Counted from the first letter of the stretch, positions 34,580 to 46,566 are shown. The stretch is DNA of 64,000 bases from Arcobacter suis CECT 7833 (GCF_003544815.1 NZ_CP032100.1:1798001-1862000); one strand, 5' to 3'. Translations and numbers: made by a program. The notes: a model not told the origin generated them from the letters alone.

Positions 34580-34957
34580 TTATGCGAATGAATTAATTTT
34601 TGCTTCAACAGAAGCAACAGAGATATTCGAATCTTTTACAGAATTAACTAATGCTTTTGCAGCTTCAATATTTTTAGCTATTTCTGAATCTTTTCCTGAT
34701 GTTAATGCAATAGCGCCATCTGCTAAAACATCAACTGATTTTTCATCTACTTTAACATGTCCCCAGTTAATAGCAACTGCTTCAGTAGAATTTGCTTTCT
34801 CAATAACAATTACACCAACTGTTAATGAAGAAATCAATGATGAATGTCCTGGTAAAACACCGAACTCTCCCTCTTTTCCAGGGAGAGTTACAGTTTTAAC
34901 ATCATCATTGAAAATTTCTCCATTAGGTGTAACTATTGATAATTTAATTGTATCCAT
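34580..34957 (-). CDS. atpC: ATP synthase epsilon subunit
   Basis: A 125-residue F1 central-stalk subunit. The N-terminal beta-barrel is clear (LSIVTPNGEIFNDDVKTVTLPGKEGEFGVLPGHSSLISSLTVGVIVI). The C-terminal helical arm (about 88-125) is shorter than in E. coli, a known variation that affects inhibition of ATP hydrolysis. It is the last ATP synthase gene of the operon. Confidence 0.95.
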   Translation of the reverse strand: MDTIKLSIVTPNGEIFNDDVKTVTLPGKEGEFGVLPGHSSLISSLTVGVIVIEKANSTEAVAINWGHVKVDEKSVDVLADGAIALTSGKDSEIAKNIEAAKALVNSVKDSNISVASVEAKINSFA

Positions 34958-34977
34958 GTTATGCCTTAACGGTTTTG

Positions 34978-36393
<1,416 letters not shown>

Positions 36394-37278
36394 TTATTTT
36401 AATGCTTCAACACCACTGATAATTTCTATCAGCTCTGTTGTAATTGCAGCTTGTCTAGCTTTATTATATTCAACTGTTAAACTATTAACTTTCTCTTTTG
36501 CATTCTTAGTTGCAGCTTCCATTGCTTGCATTCTAGCACTATGTTCTGCAGCTAAAGAATCAATCAAAGCATAATACATATTGAAATCAATATATTTATC
36601 AGTTAATTCATTTAATACTTCTTCATCATCATCTGGCTCAATATCTAACATAGATTCTGAATCTTTTACTTCTGCAAGATCTAAGCTAATTGGTAATAAA
36701 TCTCTAACTCTAATTTCTTGAGTTAACATATTTAAAAAACCATTATAAACAACTATTACTTTATCAGTAACTTCATTTCTAAAATCTTCAACAACAGCAT
36801 GAATAAACTCAGCAGCTCTATCATACTCAGGAGCAGAAGATAAATCAGAAACTCTTTGCTCTAAAGCAACACCTTGGAAAGAAAAGAAATCAACACCTTT
36901 TCTTCCAGCAGCTCTTAATCTAACTTTTGTACCTTTTGCTTCATATTCAGCAATTAATTTACTAACTGTTTTAATTGTTGCCATATTAAAACCACCGCAA
37001 AGTCCTTTATCAGCAGTTACAAAAACAATATCAATTGTTTTTGGTGCATCATTTTGTACAAATGCTCTGCCAATATTTCCTTCGTCTTGAACTTTGCTAA
37101 CTCTAGCAGCAATATCAGAAAGAACTTCATTTATCTTTCTTGCATAACTTCTAGCTTGTTCAGATAACTGTCTAGTTCTAGTAAGTTTTGCAGAAGATAC
37201 AAGCTTCATAGCTTTAGTAGTCTTCTGAGTATTTTTAACACTACCTATTTTTAATTTTATCTCTTTTAAGTTAGCCAT
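36394..37278 (-). CDS. atpG: ATP synthase gamma subunit
   Basis: A 294-residue central-shaft subunit. Conserved ends are visible: MANLKEIKLKIGSVKNTQKTTKAMKLVSSAKL at the N-terminus and AAEHSARMQAMEAATKNAKEKVNSLTVEYNKARQAAITTELIEIISGVEAL at the C-terminus, which form the rotating coiled coil. It sits between atpA and atpD as usual. Confidence 0.96.
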   Translation of the reverse strand: MANLKEIKLKIGSVKNTQKTTKAMKLVSSAKLTRTRQLSEQARSYARKINEVLSDIAARVSKVQDEGNIGRAFVQNDAPKTIDIVFVTADKGLCGGFNMATIKTVSKLIAEYEAKGTKVRLRAAGRKGVDFFSFQGVALEQRVSDLSSAPEYDRAAEFIHAVVEDFRNEVTDKVIVVYNGFLNMLTQEIRVRDLLPISLDLAEVKDSESMLDIEPDDDEEVLNELTDKYIDFNMYYALIDSLAAEHSARMQAMEAATKNAKEKVNSLTVEYNKARQAAITTELIEIISGVEALK

Positions 37279-37288
37279 TGACTAATCC

Positions 37289-38806
37289 TTAGTTTGCACT
37301 AAATACAGTTTTAAACTCTTCTAATGCAGCTTTTAATTCTGCTTCTGTATTATCATCAATTTTTTGAGATGATTTGATTGTATCTAAAATGTTTGAATAT
37401 TTTTGTTCAAAGAACGCATGTAATTCAGCTTCAAATCTTACAACATCACCAACAGCAACATCATTTAAGTACCCTTTAGTACCAGCATAAATAATAACAA
37501 TTTGTTTTTCAATAACTAATGGTTTATTTACACCTTGTTTTAATACTTCAACCATTCTTTGACCAAGCTCTAATTCTCTTCTAGTAGCTTCATCTAAATC
37601 TGATGCAAATTGTGCAAATGCTTCAAGTTCTCTATATTGTGCAAGAGATAATTTTAAAGTACCAGCAACTTGCTTAGTAGCTTTAATTTGAGCAGCTCCA
37701 CCAACTCTTGATACTGATAAACCAACATTAATAGCAGGTCTAATCCCTGAGTTAAATAGGTTAGTTTCTAAGAAAATTTGACCATCAGTAATTGAAATAA
37801 CGTTTGTTGGAATGTATGCAGCAACGTCTCCAGCTTGAGTTTCAATAATTGGTAATGCAGTCATAGACCCAGCACCTCTTTCATCACTCATTTTTGCAGC
37901 TCTTTCTAATAGTCTTGAGTGTAGATAAAATACATCTCCTGGATATGCTTCTCTACCTGGAGGTCTTCTTAAAATTAATGACATTTCTCTATATGCAACA
38001 GCATGTTTAGATAAATCATCATAAATAATTAAAGCATGTTTTCCATTATCTCTAAAGAATTCACCAATAGTAACACCTGTATATGGTGCTAAGAATTGTA
38101 AAGCAGCAGAATCAGCAGCAGAAGCATTAACAACAATTGTATACTCCATAGCACCTGCTTCTTCAAGCGTTCTTACAACAGAAGCAACAGAAGATGATTT
38201 TTGACCAATAGCAACATAAATACAAACTACGTTCTCACCTTTTTGGTTAAGAATTGTGTCGATTGCAACTGTTGTTTTACCAGTTTGTCTATCACCAATA
38301 ATAAGTTCTCTTTGCCCTCTACCAATTGGAACTAATGCATCAATTGCTTTAATACCAGTTGTTAATGGTTCATGAACAGATTTTCTAGCCATAATTCCAG
38401 GAGCTTTTTCTTCAACTAATCTAGTTTCAGAAGCTGCAATTGAACCTTTACCATCAATTGGTTCACCAAGAGCATTAACAACTCTTCCAACCATTGCATC
38501 ACCAACTGGTGTTGATAAAAGTTTTCCAAGTCTTTTACAAGAAGTACCTTCTCTTAGACCTTCACCTTTTCCAAGAATAACAATACCAACTGAAGATTCT
38601 TCTAAATTTGAAGCAAGACCTCTTTCACCATTTTCAAACTCAACTAGTTCCCCAGCCATAACATTTTTTAGACCGTAAACTTGAGCAATACCATCTGCAT
38701 AAGAGATAATCTTACCTGTTTCATTTACATCTACATTTAATTCAAAGTTATCAATTCTTTCTTTAATTATAGAACTGATTTCATCAGCTTGAATTTTTGC
38801 ACCCAT
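37289..38806 (-). CDS. atpA: ATP synthase alpha subunit
   Basis: A 505-residue non-catalytic F1 subunit that binds nucleotide and completes the catalytic sites. The P-loop GDRQTGKT is near 171-178, and the signature [14 protein letters not shown] with the conserved Arg is near 367-380. N-terminal residues [13 protein letters not shown]-like pattern contacts the delta subunit. The length is standard. Confidence 0.97.
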   Translation of the reverse strand: MGAKIQADEISSIIKERIDNFELNVDVNETGKIISYADGIAQVYGLKNVMAGELVEFENGERGLASNLEESSVGIVILGKGEGLREGTSCKRLGKLLSTPVGDAMVGRVVNALGEPIDGKGSIAASETRLVEEKAPGIMARKSVHEPLTTGIKAIDALVPIGRGQRELIIGDRQTGKTTVAIDTILNQKGENVVCIYVAIGQKSSSVASVVRTLEEAGAMEYTIVVNASAADSAALQFLAPYTGVTIGEFFRDNGKHALIIYDDLSKHAVAYREMSLILRRPPGREAYPGDVFYLHSRLLERAAKMSDERGAGSMTALPIIETQAGDVAAYIPTNVISITDGQIFLETNLFNSGIRPAINVGLSVSRVGGAAQIKATKQVAGTLKLSLAQYRELEAFAQFASDLDEATRRELELGQRMVEVLKQGVNKPLVIEKQIVIIYAGTKGYLNDVAVGDVVRFEAELHAFFEQKYSNILDTIKSSQKIDDNTEAELKAALEEFKTVFSAN

Positions 38807-38827
38807 TCAATTTCTCCTTTGTAAGTT

Positions 38828-39361
38828 CTAAACTGCTTTTAAAATATGATCTATTAACTGTGATTTTAATCTCTCTTTTGAAAAAGAAATTTCAACTCCT
38901 AGTCCATCAATATCTACTTTAATACCATCATAATCACAAACATTTTGTGATAACGACAATTTAACATCAAATTTTTTACTAAATTGTTTTTCAATTGAAG
39001 ATACATAATCACTTGATAATTCAAGATTTGTATAAACAACTCCAACATAACTATTATTCATTTTTGCAATTTGAGTATTAAGCTCTTTTGCAATAAATGG
39101 TAATAATCCCAATCTTCTTTTTTCCCCAAGTAATTTGATAAAGTTTTTAAAAACTTCATCATTCGCTCCATCTGCTAAAGTGATAATAAAATCTACTTTT
39201 GCACAATCAGCAATCTGAGGAGAAGAAACTATTGAATTGAATTTTTCATCAGCAAATGCTGAAGAAATAACATTTAGCTTACTGCTAATAGTATTAATAA
39301 TATCATTATTTCTACCATCAACTAATGCTTTAACATATCTTTTTGCTACTAAATCATTCAT
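38828..39361 (-). CDS. atpH: ATP synthase delta subunit
   Basis: A 177-residue subunit linking F1 to the peripheral stalk. The helical N-domain begins NDLVAKRYVKALVDG and the C-terminus carries GIKVDIDGLGVEISFSKERLKSQLIDHIL. Its ATG shares one base with the atpF stop (TAATG), so translation is coupled. Confidence 0.94.
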   Translation of the reverse strand: MNDLVAKRYVKALVDGRNNDIINTISSKLNVISSAFADEKFNSIVSSPQIADCAKVDFIITLADGANDEVFKNFIKLLGEKRRLGLLPFIAKELNTQIAKMNNSYVGVVYTNLELSSDYVSSIEKQFSKKFDVKLSLSQNVCDYDGIKVDIDGLGVEISFSKERLKSQLIDHILKAV

Positions 39362-39873
39362 TATGCTACCTTTTTAAGAACAATATTTGCTAACTCTTGT
39401 TGAGTTAATTTAATATTTTCAGAACTTAATAGCTCTTCAAGAACTTCAGTAACAACTTCTTTTTTAGCTTTTGATGTTTCAACTTTCATCATTTCTTCTA
39501 AATTTTTATTTAGATTAATAATGTCTGAATCTACAGCAGTTGCAACTTTTTGTTTAACTGAATCTATATCAGCTTTTGCACCTTCAACAATTTCAGTAGC
39601 AATTTTTTTTGCTTCTTCTAATTTCTTTTGTGCATCTTTAACTTTATCTTGAGAAGCTTTTAAAGTATCTTGTACTTTATCAAGTTCTGCTTGAATAGAT
39701 AAAGATCTTTCAGCAAAAAATGCTTTAATTTTATCAGCAAGTAAATACCATAAAATTCCAGCAAATATTATAAAGTTAACGGTTCTTTGTACTATATCAG
39801 TCTCAACCGCACCTTCGTTTGCAAGTAATGCAACAGGAGCTAAAGCCAACCCAAGTAATAACATTCTTTTCAT
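39361..39873 (-). CDS. atpF: ATP synthase subunit b
   Basis: A 170-residue peripheral-stalk subunit. The N-terminus looks like a signal peptide or extra hydrophobic segment (1-19, LLLGLALAPVALLANEG) before the real membrane helix (about 30-48, TVNFIIFAGILWYLLADKI). A long charged coiled coil follows (50-150) and a conserved end. The b' gene lies directly upstream, so the stalk is a b/b' heterodimer. Confidence 0.92.
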   Translation of the reverse strand: MKRMLLLGLALAPVALLANEGAVETDIVQRTVNFIIFAGILWYLLADKIKAFFAERSLSIQAELDKVQDTLKASQDKVKDAQKKLEEAKKIATEIVEGAKADIDSVKQKVATAVDSDIINLNKNLEEMMKVETSKAKKEVVTEVLEELLSSENIKLTQQELANIVLKKVA

Positions 39874-39885
39874 ATTCTCTTCCCT

Positions 39886-40308
39886 TTAAATTGAGCTAAG
39901 CTTAGCTTTTAGGCTCTCATTAAATTGAGGCATAGAAGATACTAAAGAATCTTTTAAAGCTTTAGTCTCGTCTTGTAAGTTTTTAGCAAATTCCGCAGAT
40001 TTTACTTCTAAATTAGATTTAGCACTTGCAAGTTTTGCATCAGCACTATCCTTTGCTTCCTTATAAGCTTGTTCTCTAATTGCAGCTGCCTCTTTTTTCG
40101 CTTTAGCAATAATATCATTTGCTTCGGCTAATAAACCATCAACATCTGCACCGTTTGATTTCGCATCTTCTAAATCTTTTTTTATAGAAGCTGTTCTATC
40201 ATCCATATGCTTAAGTAATGGTTTGAAAAGACAACTGTTTAGTCTAGCAACAACTAAAAGAAAGATGATACCAGAGCTAAGCAATAATACAGGACTTATG
40301 TCTAACAT
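39886..40308 (-). CDS. atpF': ATP synthase subunit b'
   Basis: A 140-residue second stalk subunit. One membrane helix is at about 5-23 (SPVLLLSSGIIFLLVVARL), then PLLKHMDDRTASIKKDLEDA and an Ala/Lys/Glu coiled coil. GGAGG stands five bases before the ATG. It is the first gene of the ATP synthase operon here; a and c subunits are encoded elsewhere, as usual in Campylobacterota. Confidence 0.92.
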   Translation of the reverse strand: MLDISPVLLLSSGIIFLLVVARLNSCLFKPLLKHMDDRTASIKKDLEDAKSNGADVDGLLAEANDIIAKAKKEAAAIREQAYKEAKDSADAKLASAKSNLEVKSAEFAKNLQDETKALKDSLVSSMPQFNESLKAKLSSI

Positions 40309-40421
40309 TCATTCCTCCATATTTTTTACAGTTTAGTTTAACTAAAACTCTATCATTTTATCAAAACTAACTATAAAATTATATTAAAAGAAAATATTAG
40401 GTTACATTTTTTTGGATAGTG

Positions 40422-41279
40422 TTACGATTGGATATTAAAGTAGCTAATAATTTTATCTATTTCTTCTTGTGAGTTAAATTCTATTTTAAAATAATTTTTT
40501 TCAACTTTTACTTTTAAATTATTTTCTTTTAATTTTTCAATGATATTGTTAAGAGGATTGAAGTTATATGTATCTTTTGGTTTATCTTTTTTAGGTTTTT
40601 CTATATCTTTTTCTTTTAATTCTTTTACAATTTTTTCAGTTTCTCTAACTGAAAGTTTTTGACCAACTATTGAATCACAAACCATTTTTTGTTCATCATT
40701 TGTAAGTCCTAACATAATTTTTGCATGTCCTGCACTAATTTTGTCACTTGCTAAAAATTGTTGTACATATGAGTTTAATTGTAACAATCTTAACGTATTT
40801 GTAATAGAAGTTCTGCTTTTGAATACCTTTCGAGATAACTCTTCATGGGTAATACTATGTTCATTTAGTAATTGTGCGTAACAATATGCAAGTTCTATTA
40901 TATTCAAATCATCTCTTTGAATATTTTCTATTAATGCCAATTCTCTTAACTTAAATTCGTCAGCATCAATAATAATTGCTTTAATTTTATCCATATTCGC
41001 AAGTTTATGAGCTCTTAATCTACGCTCCCCTGCAACTAATGTATAAGTACTATCTTCATTTTCAATTACAACTATAGGTTGTAATAAACCATGTTCTTTA
41101 ATTGACTCACTTAAATCATTTAATTTTTCTTCATCAAATATTTTTCTTGGCTGATTTGGATTGGCTTTTATTGCAGTTACATCAATTTTAAAAACGCCTG
41201 ATTTGTTACTTCTAGTTGAATTCTCATAAGCTGATTCAACTTCGCCTAATAATTCTCCTAATCCTCTACCTAATGCCAT
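40422..41279 (-). CDS. parB: Chromosome partitioning protein ParB (Spo0J)
   Basis: A 285-residue CTP-dependent DNA clamp. The N-terminal ParB/Srx CTPase domain holds VTAIKANPNQPRKIFDEEKLNDLSESIKEHGLLQPI and the GERRLRAHKLA motif. The central helix-turn-helix (THEELSRKVFKSRTSITNTLRLLQLN, with ISAGHAKIMLGL) reads parS sites. A C-terminal dimer domain ends it. It follows parA after 26 bases. I did not find a consensus parS site in the window. Confidence 0.95.
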   Translation of the reverse strand: MALGRGLGELLGEVESAYENSTRSNKSGVFKIDVTAIKANPNQPRKIFDEEKLNDLSESIKEHGLLQPIVVIENEDSTYTLVAGERRLRAHKLANMDKIKAIIIDADEFKLRELALIENIQRDDLNIIELAYCYAQLLNEHSITHEELSRKVFKSRTSITNTLRLLQLNSYVQQFLASDKISAGHAKIMLGLTNDEQKMVCDSIVGQKLSVRETEKIVKELKEKDIEKPKKDKPKDTYNFNPLNNIIEKLKENNLKVKVEKNYFKIEFNSQEEIDKIISYFNIQS

Positions 41280-41305
41280 AATATTTTCCTATTAATAAAA
41301 ATTAA

Positions 41306-42082
41306 CTAACCTGCAATTGCTCTTGCTAAATGTGTGTATGCTTTAGTACCACTTGAGTTTGTATCATATAACATAATTGGTTTACCAAAACTAGGACTTT
41401 CCGCTAATTTAACATTTCTTGGTATAACTACATATGAATTATCATCAATTTTGAATAATTTATTCTCAAAATGTTGTGCTAAATCTGCAAATACTTGTTT
41501 TGATAAATTATTCTGAGCACTATACATTGTTGGTAAAAAACCTCTAATTTGCAAAGATTGATTTATTGTTTGTTTTACTAATTTTATTGTATTTAATAAT
41601 TGAGCTAATCCTTCTAATGCAAAAAATTCACATTGGATTGGAATTAATACAGATGTTGATGCACTTAATGTATTTATTGTTATTGGACCTAGAGCAGGAG
41701 GTGAATCAATAATGATATAATCAAAATCTTTTTTTACAGGGTCAATTTTTCTTTTTAAAACTAATTCCCTTTCTTTAGTATTTTTATAAAACTCTTTTTC
41801 AATTCCAACAAGTCCTATATTCGATGGAGCTACTTTTAAATTCTCAATTTCAGAATCTAAAATAATTTCGCTCAGTTCTTTTGTACCTAACATTACATGG
41901 TAAATATTATATTCATAAGTATCCCTATGAAAACCTAATGAAGTCGTAGCATTTGCTTGAGGATCTGCATCAATTAATAATACTCTTTTACCTTCTAATG
42001 CAAGTGCCGCACTCAAATTTACAGCAGTTGTAGTTTTACCCACACCGCCCTTTTGGTTAGCTATTGAAATAATTTCTGTCAT
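41306..42082 (-). CDS. parA: Chromosome partitioning ATPase ParA (Soj)
   Basis: A 258-residue Walker-type ATPase. The deviant P-loop is NQKGGVGKTTTAVNL at about 8-22, then LLIDADPQANATTSLG and YIIIDSPPALGPITINTL. It binds DNA nonspecifically and moves ParB-parS complexes. Its ATG overlaps the birA stop region by four bases, and parB follows, so the three genes form one operon. Confidence 0.96.
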   Translation of the reverse strand: MTEIISIANQKGGVGKTTTAVNLSAALALEGKRVLLIDADPQANATTSLGFHRDTYEYNIYHVMLGTKELSEIILDSEIENLKVAPSNIGLVGIEKEFYKNTKERELVLKRKIDPVKKDFDYIIIDSPPALGPITINTLSASTSVLIPIQCEFFALEGLAQLLNTIKLVKQTINQSLQIRGFLPTMYSAQNNLSKQVFADLAQHFENKLFKIDDNSYVVIPRNVKLAESPSFGKPIMLYDTNSSGTKAYTHLARAIAG

Positions 42083-42714
42083 CTTAAACTAAATACCTTT
42101 TTATTGTTTACTTGTATTGAACCATCTTCATTTAACATCACATTTTGAAGAGAAACTTTTTGATTGTCTATGGTTGTTTGGAACTTTTTGCTATGCTGGA
42201 ATTCTATCTTAAAATCACTAAATATTTGCTTCCAAAAAATCTTTTTTTCTAATTTAGAAAAATAACTTTTTAACATATCATCTATATCAACATTTATATC
42301 AAGTTTTCCAAAATCTTCACTAACACTTTTTAAATTTATTCCTATTCCACAATAAATTAGATTTTTTGAAACAGTAGTAATAGTTCCACCGATTTTTTTA
42401 TCTTCTATATAAAAATCATTTGGCCATTTTAGCCAAACAAAAGAACCCATCTGCTTCAAAACATCTTTTAAAAGATAAGAAAAATATATTGAACTACTTT
42501 GTAAAGGTAAATCATCAGGCAAAAATTCTTTATCAACAACAAAAGAGAAAAAAATATTACCCTCTTTTCCTATCCAAGAATTTCCTCTACTACCAATTCC
42601 TTGCGTTTGAAAATCACAAAAAACACATAAAGGTTCACTATAACTATTTTCTAAAATATAATCTTTTATATATCTATGAGTAGAATCTATTTCTTTTAAT
42701 TTTATTATTTTCAT
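42079..42714 (-). CDS. birA: Biotin--protein ligase (short BirA)
   Basis: A 211-residue enzyme that attaches biotin to carrier proteins such as acetyl-CoA carboxylase. Motifs: STHRYIKDY near the N-terminus, FQTQGIGSRGNSWIGKEGNIFFSF (biotinyl-AMP loop, GRGSRG-type) near 36-55, WLKWPNDFYIEDKKIGG near 98-112 with catalytic Lys. It lacks the N-terminal DNA-binding domain of E. coli BirA, so it is not a repressor. Confidence 0.93.
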   Translation of the reverse strand: MKIIKLKEIDSTHRYIKDYILENSYSEPLCVFCDFQTQGIGSRGNSWIGKEGNIFFSFVVDKEFLPDDLPLQSSSIYFSYLLKDVLKQMGSFVWLKWPNDFYIEDKKIGGTITTVSKNLIYCGIGINLKSVSEDFGKLDINVDIDDMLKSYFSKLEKKIFWKQIFSDFKIEFQHSKKFQTTIDNQKVSLQNVMLNEDGSIQVNNKKVFSLR

Positions 42715-42779
42715 ATTTTAATTATACATAATAAAAATAGAAGAGTTTATTAAATATAATCCAACTAAAAAAGGTCATT

Positions 42780-43673
42780 ATGTTAGAGCCAATTTTCCCA
42801 ATTGCAATTTATTTAATTTTAGGTTACACCTTTAAAATAATTTATCATGATAATTCTAAACAACTAATTGAATTTATAATTTATTTTTCACTTCCAGCTA
42901 TTGTATTTTCTAAAATTTATCCTTTAGTTCTTGATGAAAAAATATTAAATTTGATTTTAATGTTTATCTCTTTTATTCTTTTTAATCTTCTTCTTGCTTA
43001 TTTTGTAGGAAAAATGATGAAATTAAATCGCGTTTTATTAGCTACTTTTATGATTATGGCTACTTTTGGGAATACATCATTTATTGGTTTTTCATATATT
43101 GAAGCATTTTATGGAGAAGATTATATTGTTTATGGATTGATTTATGATTTATTTGGCTCATTTTTGCTTTTAGTTTCAGTTGGAATGTTTATTATTACTT
43201 GGGGAGCGGGGAAAAAGAATAATATTACTCATATTTTCAAAAGTATATTTTTATTTCCGCCTTCAATTATGTTTTTAATAACTATTCTTGTAAAAAATTT
43301 TGAGGTTCCAAACTTTTTAATATTAACTTCACAAACTCTTGGTTCAACACTTGTTCCAATTGCTATGATTGCAATTGGAATGAAATTAGAACTAAAACAT
43401 ATTTTTGCAAGGTTTCATATTGTTTCAGCTGCAATGATTTTAAAAATGATTGTTGTTCCAATAATTGTATTAATAGGTTTTCACTATTTTTATGGCTTAA
43501 ATCAAACTTGGGTAAAAGTTACAATAATTGAAGTTGCAATGCCACCAATGACAATGGCTACAGTTTTAGCAATAAAAGGTGGGTTAGATGAAAAAGTAGC
43601 TATAAACTCTTTAGTTCTAGGAGTTTTATTGAGTTTATTAACAATAAGTTTATATACATCTTATTTAGCGTAA
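42780..43673 (+). CDS. Auxin-efflux-carrier (AEC) family transporter
   Basis: A 297-residue inner-membrane protein with about ten hydrophobic helices in two halves. Family features include an early PIFPIAIYLILGYTFK helix, the central NTSFIGFSYIEAFYG segment and PIAMIAIGMKLELKH. Bacterial members carry organic acids such as malate or are uncharacterised. It is a single plus-strand gene between divergent birA and convergent fmt; the substrate is unknown. Confidence 0.88.
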   Translation: MLEPIFPIAIYLILGYTFKIIYHDNSKQLIEFIIYFSLPAIVFSKIYPLVLDEKILNLILMFISFILFNLLLAYFVGKMMKLNRVLLATFMIMATFGNTSFIGFSYIEAFYGEDYIVYGLIYDLFGSFLLLVSVGMFIITWGAGKKNNITHIFKSIFLFPPSIMFLITILVKNFEVPNFLILTSQTLGSTLVPIAMIAIGMKLELKHIFARFHIVSAAMILKMIVVPIIVLIGFHYFYGLNQTWVKVTIIEVAMPPMTMATVLAIKGGLDEKVAINSLVLGVLLSLLTISLYTSYLA

Positions 43674-43689
43674 ATATACGCTAAATAAG
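43660..43689. terminator. Shared hairpin of the AEC gene and fmt
   Basis: A perfect 13-bp stem (43660-43672 and 43677-43689, loop aata, core tagcgta) spans the end of the AEC transporter and contains the fmt stop codon. No long T-run follows, so strength is uncertain. Confidence 0.65.
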
Positions 43690-44601
43690 TATTGAATTTA
43701 TTTCTAATCTTTGACCTCTAATAAAATCAACAGAGTTTATAGCTTTTTTAGAAGGTGCTTGTAAAGTTTTAATTTTTAAACTTCCTTTTTCACATCCAAC
43801 AATAATAAAATCATCTTTAATTTCTAAAATCTGACCTTGATTATTGATAGATTTTTCTTCATTTAATTCAATATCTTTTATTTTTAATTCTGATTCTAAA
43901 AAAATACCTGGCCAAAACGAATAAGCTTTGTATTTTAAATAAAGTTTTTTAGCATCAATAAAATCAACTAAACCATCTTCTTTTTTGATTTTTTTACAAA
44001 AACTTACTTCTGATTCATTTTGTTTTATTGGTTTTATATTTTCATAATTATCTAAAGTTGTAAGAGTAAGTTTTGCAGCAATTAAAGATAATTTTTCAAA
44101 AGCTTCTGAAACTTCCATTGTTGGAGTTATTTTTAAATATTGTAACCCTAAAATATCTCCACTATCAAGACCTTCTTCCATAAGCATAGAAGTTACTCCT
44201 GTATAATAATCATCATTTAGAATTGATTCTTGAATAGGACTTGCACCTCTATATTTTGGTAGTAATGAAGCATGAAGATTTATACATGGAGCAATATCTA
44301 AAATCCCTTTTGGTAATATTTGCCCATAAGCTGCAACTATTATAAAATCAGGTTTTAACTCTGTTATTTGTTTTGTAGCTTCTTCATTTCCTCTTAATTT
44401 TAAAGGTTGAAAAATTGGAAGATTTATATTTTCATCAATACAATATTGTTTAATATGAGGAGGAGTTAAAAGTTGCTTTCTCCCAACTGGTTTATCAGGT
44501 TGAGTAAATAATCCTACTATTTCATACTTACTATCTAATAATTCTTTAAATATCGTAGTAGCATAATCAGGAGTTCCCATAAATAAAATTCTTTTACTCA
44601 T
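43681..44601 (-). CDS. fmt: Methionyl-tRNA formyltransferase
   Basis: A 306-residue enzyme that formylates initiator Met-tRNA. I start at the ATG giving MSKRILFMGTPDYA because GAAGGA precedes it; the longer upstream frame overlaps proB. The formyltransferase core includes FTQPDKPVGRKQLLTPPHIK, ASLLPKYRGASPIQ with the catalytic His-Ala-Ser (NLHASLLP), and GVTSMLMEEGLDSGDIL. A C-terminal OB-like domain completes it. It starts ten bases after proB. Confidence 0.95.
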   Translation of the reverse strand: MSKRILFMGTPDYATTIFKELLDSKYEIVGLFTQPDKPVGRKQLLTPPHIKQYCIDENINLPIFQPLKLRGNEEATKQITELKPDFIIVAAYGQILPKGILDIAPCINLHASLLPKYRGASPIQESILNDDYYTGVTSMLMEEGLDSGDILGLQYLKITPTMEVSEAFEKLSLIAAKLTLTTLDNYENIKPIKQNESEVSFCKKIKKEDGLVDFIDAKKLYLKYKAYSFWPGIFLESELKIKDIELNEEKSINNQGQILEIKDDFIIVGCEKGSLKIKTLQAPSKKAINSVDFIRGQRLEINSILI

Positions 44602-44611
44602 AAATATTCCT

Positions 44612-45382
44612 TCATTTTTTTGCTTGAAAAATTGTTCCACTTTTATGATTTCCATCAACTAAAAAATCATAAGCATTCGTTAAATCAAATCCAGAAGATA
44701 AATACATTGGAATATCTCTTTTCATTAAAAAATCTGCTGCTTTTAATTTTGTAACTATTCCACCCGTTGCAAATTCTGAATTTGCAGAATGTTTCATTTC
44801 TAATGCTTCAGGAGAAATTTCATAAACATTTTTTTGTAAAACTGCATCATCAAATTCTCTTGGATTTTTATTATAATATCCATCAATATCAGATAAAATT
44901 GCTAACATATCTGCTTTAAAATAATAAGCAACATGAGCTGCTAGTTGGTCATTATCACCAAAAACTAACTCATCAGTTGCAATTACATCATTTTCATTTA
45001 TAATTGGTAAGATTTTATTCTCTAATAAAATTTCCATAACATTTTGAGCATTTTTAGTTCTTTTTCTTGAATCAAAATCATCTGCAATAAAAAGCATTTG
45101 AGCACAAGTGATATTATGTTCTTTGAATCTTTTTTTATAATTTTTTAGTAATAAAGGTTGCCCAATAGCTGCTAGTGCTTGTTTATTTGCAACTATCTTT
45201 TTATCAAGTTTTAAAGAAGTATATCCAGCTCCAACAGCTCCTGAAGAGACTAATATCACTTCAAGATTTTTGTCATTTTTTAATTTTGCAATTAAATTAA
45301 CTAAATTTTCCATTCTATCAAGAGCTAATTGTCCGTCTTGAGTTAGAACAGCAGTTCCTACTTTAATTACTAATCTTTTCAT
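44612..45382 (-). CDS. proB: Glutamate 5-kinase (short form)
   Basis: A 256-residue kinase for the first step of proline synthesis. The amino-acid-kinase fold is clear: [63 protein letters not shown]-type region and [16 protein letters not shown]. It lacks the C-terminal PUA domain (full length about 370), as in other Campylobacterota. It overlaps the obgE end by 20 bases. Confidence 0.93.
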   Translation of the reverse strand: MKRLVIKVGTAVLTQDGQLALDRMENLVNLIAKLKNDKNLEVILVSSGAVGAGYTSLKLDKKIVANKQALAAIGQPLLLKNYKKRFKEHNITCAQMLFIADDFDSRKRTKNAQNVMEILLENKILPIINENDVIATDELVFGDNDQLAAHVAYYFKADMLAILSDIDGYYNKNPREFDDAVLQKNVYEISPEALEMKHSANSEFATGGIVTKLKAADFLMKRDIPMYLSSGFDLTNAYDFLVDGNHKSGTIFQAKK

Positions 45383-46472
45383 CTTTACCCTGTTCTAATA
45401 AATTATATAAAGCAAATCCAAGTGGTTTTAAATTTAATTTTGTTAAAGATGAAATTGGTAAAACAAAATATGGTTTTGTATTATCAAATCTTGTATAAAT
45501 TAAATCTTGTATAAAATATGGAAGTTCTCCTTCAAATTTGAACTCATTTGATTTAGTAGTTTCTAAACCAATATCTTTGATAAATTTTTCTATATCATCT
45601 TCTAAAGTTTCACCCAAATATCCATCAATTTTACTTAAAACTATTGCATAATTTCTTTTTGCTAGTTCACCTGAGAATTTAGCAACTTCTTCTTTTAAAA
45701 CTCTATATTGATCAATCATTGTTCTGTAGTTTGCAACATCAATTACAAATAAAAGTGTTTTTGTTCTTTCAATATGTTTTAAAAACTCTAAACCTAAACC
45801 TCTTCCTTCACTTGCACCATCAATGATTCCTGGAATATCAGCCATTACAAATGAATTATAATTTCCAACTTCTACTACACCTAATTTTGGAGTTAAAGTT
45901 GTAAATTCATAATTTGCAATTTCAGGAGTTGCATTTGAAGTAACAGATATTAAAGTTGATTTCCCAACATTTGGATAACCAACAAGTCCAACATCAGCAA
46001 TTAATTTTAATTCTAATCTAATACTTCTAACTTGTCCAGGAAGTCCTGGTTGAAAATAAGTTGGTCTTTGATTTCTTGAATTTTTAAAGTGCACATTTCC
46101 AAGTCCACCTTTTCCACCTTCTAAAAACAGAACTTTTTCGCCAAGCTCAATCAAGTCAAAAATAACTTCATTTGTTTCATCATCAATAACTTGAGTTCCA
46201 GGAGGAACTATTAAAACCAGTGATTCTCCTGACTTTCCAGTCATTCTTCCACCTAAACCTTGTGCTCCATTATCAGCTTTAAAATATTTTCTACCTTTGT
46301 AGTTTGATAATGTATCAGTATTATTGTCTACTAAAAAATAAACATCTCCACCTTTTCCACCATCTCCACCATCTGGTCCACCTTTTACAACAAATTTTTC
46401 TCGTCTAAATGCTGCACATCCCTGTCCACCTTTTCCAGATGTAACTGAAAATCTAGCGCTATCTATAAACAT
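45363..46472 (-). CDS. obgE: Obg GTPase
   Basis: A 369-residue ribosome-associated GTPase. The glycine-rich Obg fold is at 1-155 ([34 protein letters not shown]). The G domain starts at about 158 with [13 protein letters not shown] (P-loop), [16 protein letters not shown] (switch II) and LSKIDG. It lacks the extra C-terminal domain of some relatives. It acts in 50S maturation and stress control. Confidence 0.96.
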   Translation of the reverse strand: MFIDSARFSVTSGKGGQGCAAFRREKFVVKGGPDGGDGGKGGDVYFLVDNNTDTLSNYKGRKYFKADNGAQGLGGRMTGKSGESLVLIVPPGTQVIDDETNEVIFDLIELGEKVLFLEGGKGGLGNVHFKNSRNQRPTYFQPGLPGQVRSIRLELKLIADVGLVGYPNVGKSTLISVTSNATPEIANYEFTTLTPKLGVVEVGNYNSFVMADIPGIIDGASEGRGLGLEFLKHIERTKTLLFVIDVANYRTMIDQYRVLKEEVAKFSGELAKRNYAIVLSKIDGYLGETLEDDIEKFIKDIGLETTKSNEFKFEGELPYFIQDLIYTRFDNTKPYFVLPISSLTKLNLKPLGFALYNLLEQGKDEKISN

Positions 46473-46566
46473 ATAACTTTCCTTTTAATAAATAATTAAA
46501 AACTAAAAGCAAAATTCCAACTTCTACTGTTAACTTTTAATTAGTTATGTTAATTTTTAAATAAAA

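Noticed and set aside
40422-42082. Consensus parS site near parAB
   Set aside because: I looked for the TGTTTCACGTGAAACA type and saw none; a divergent site could not be recognised by eye.
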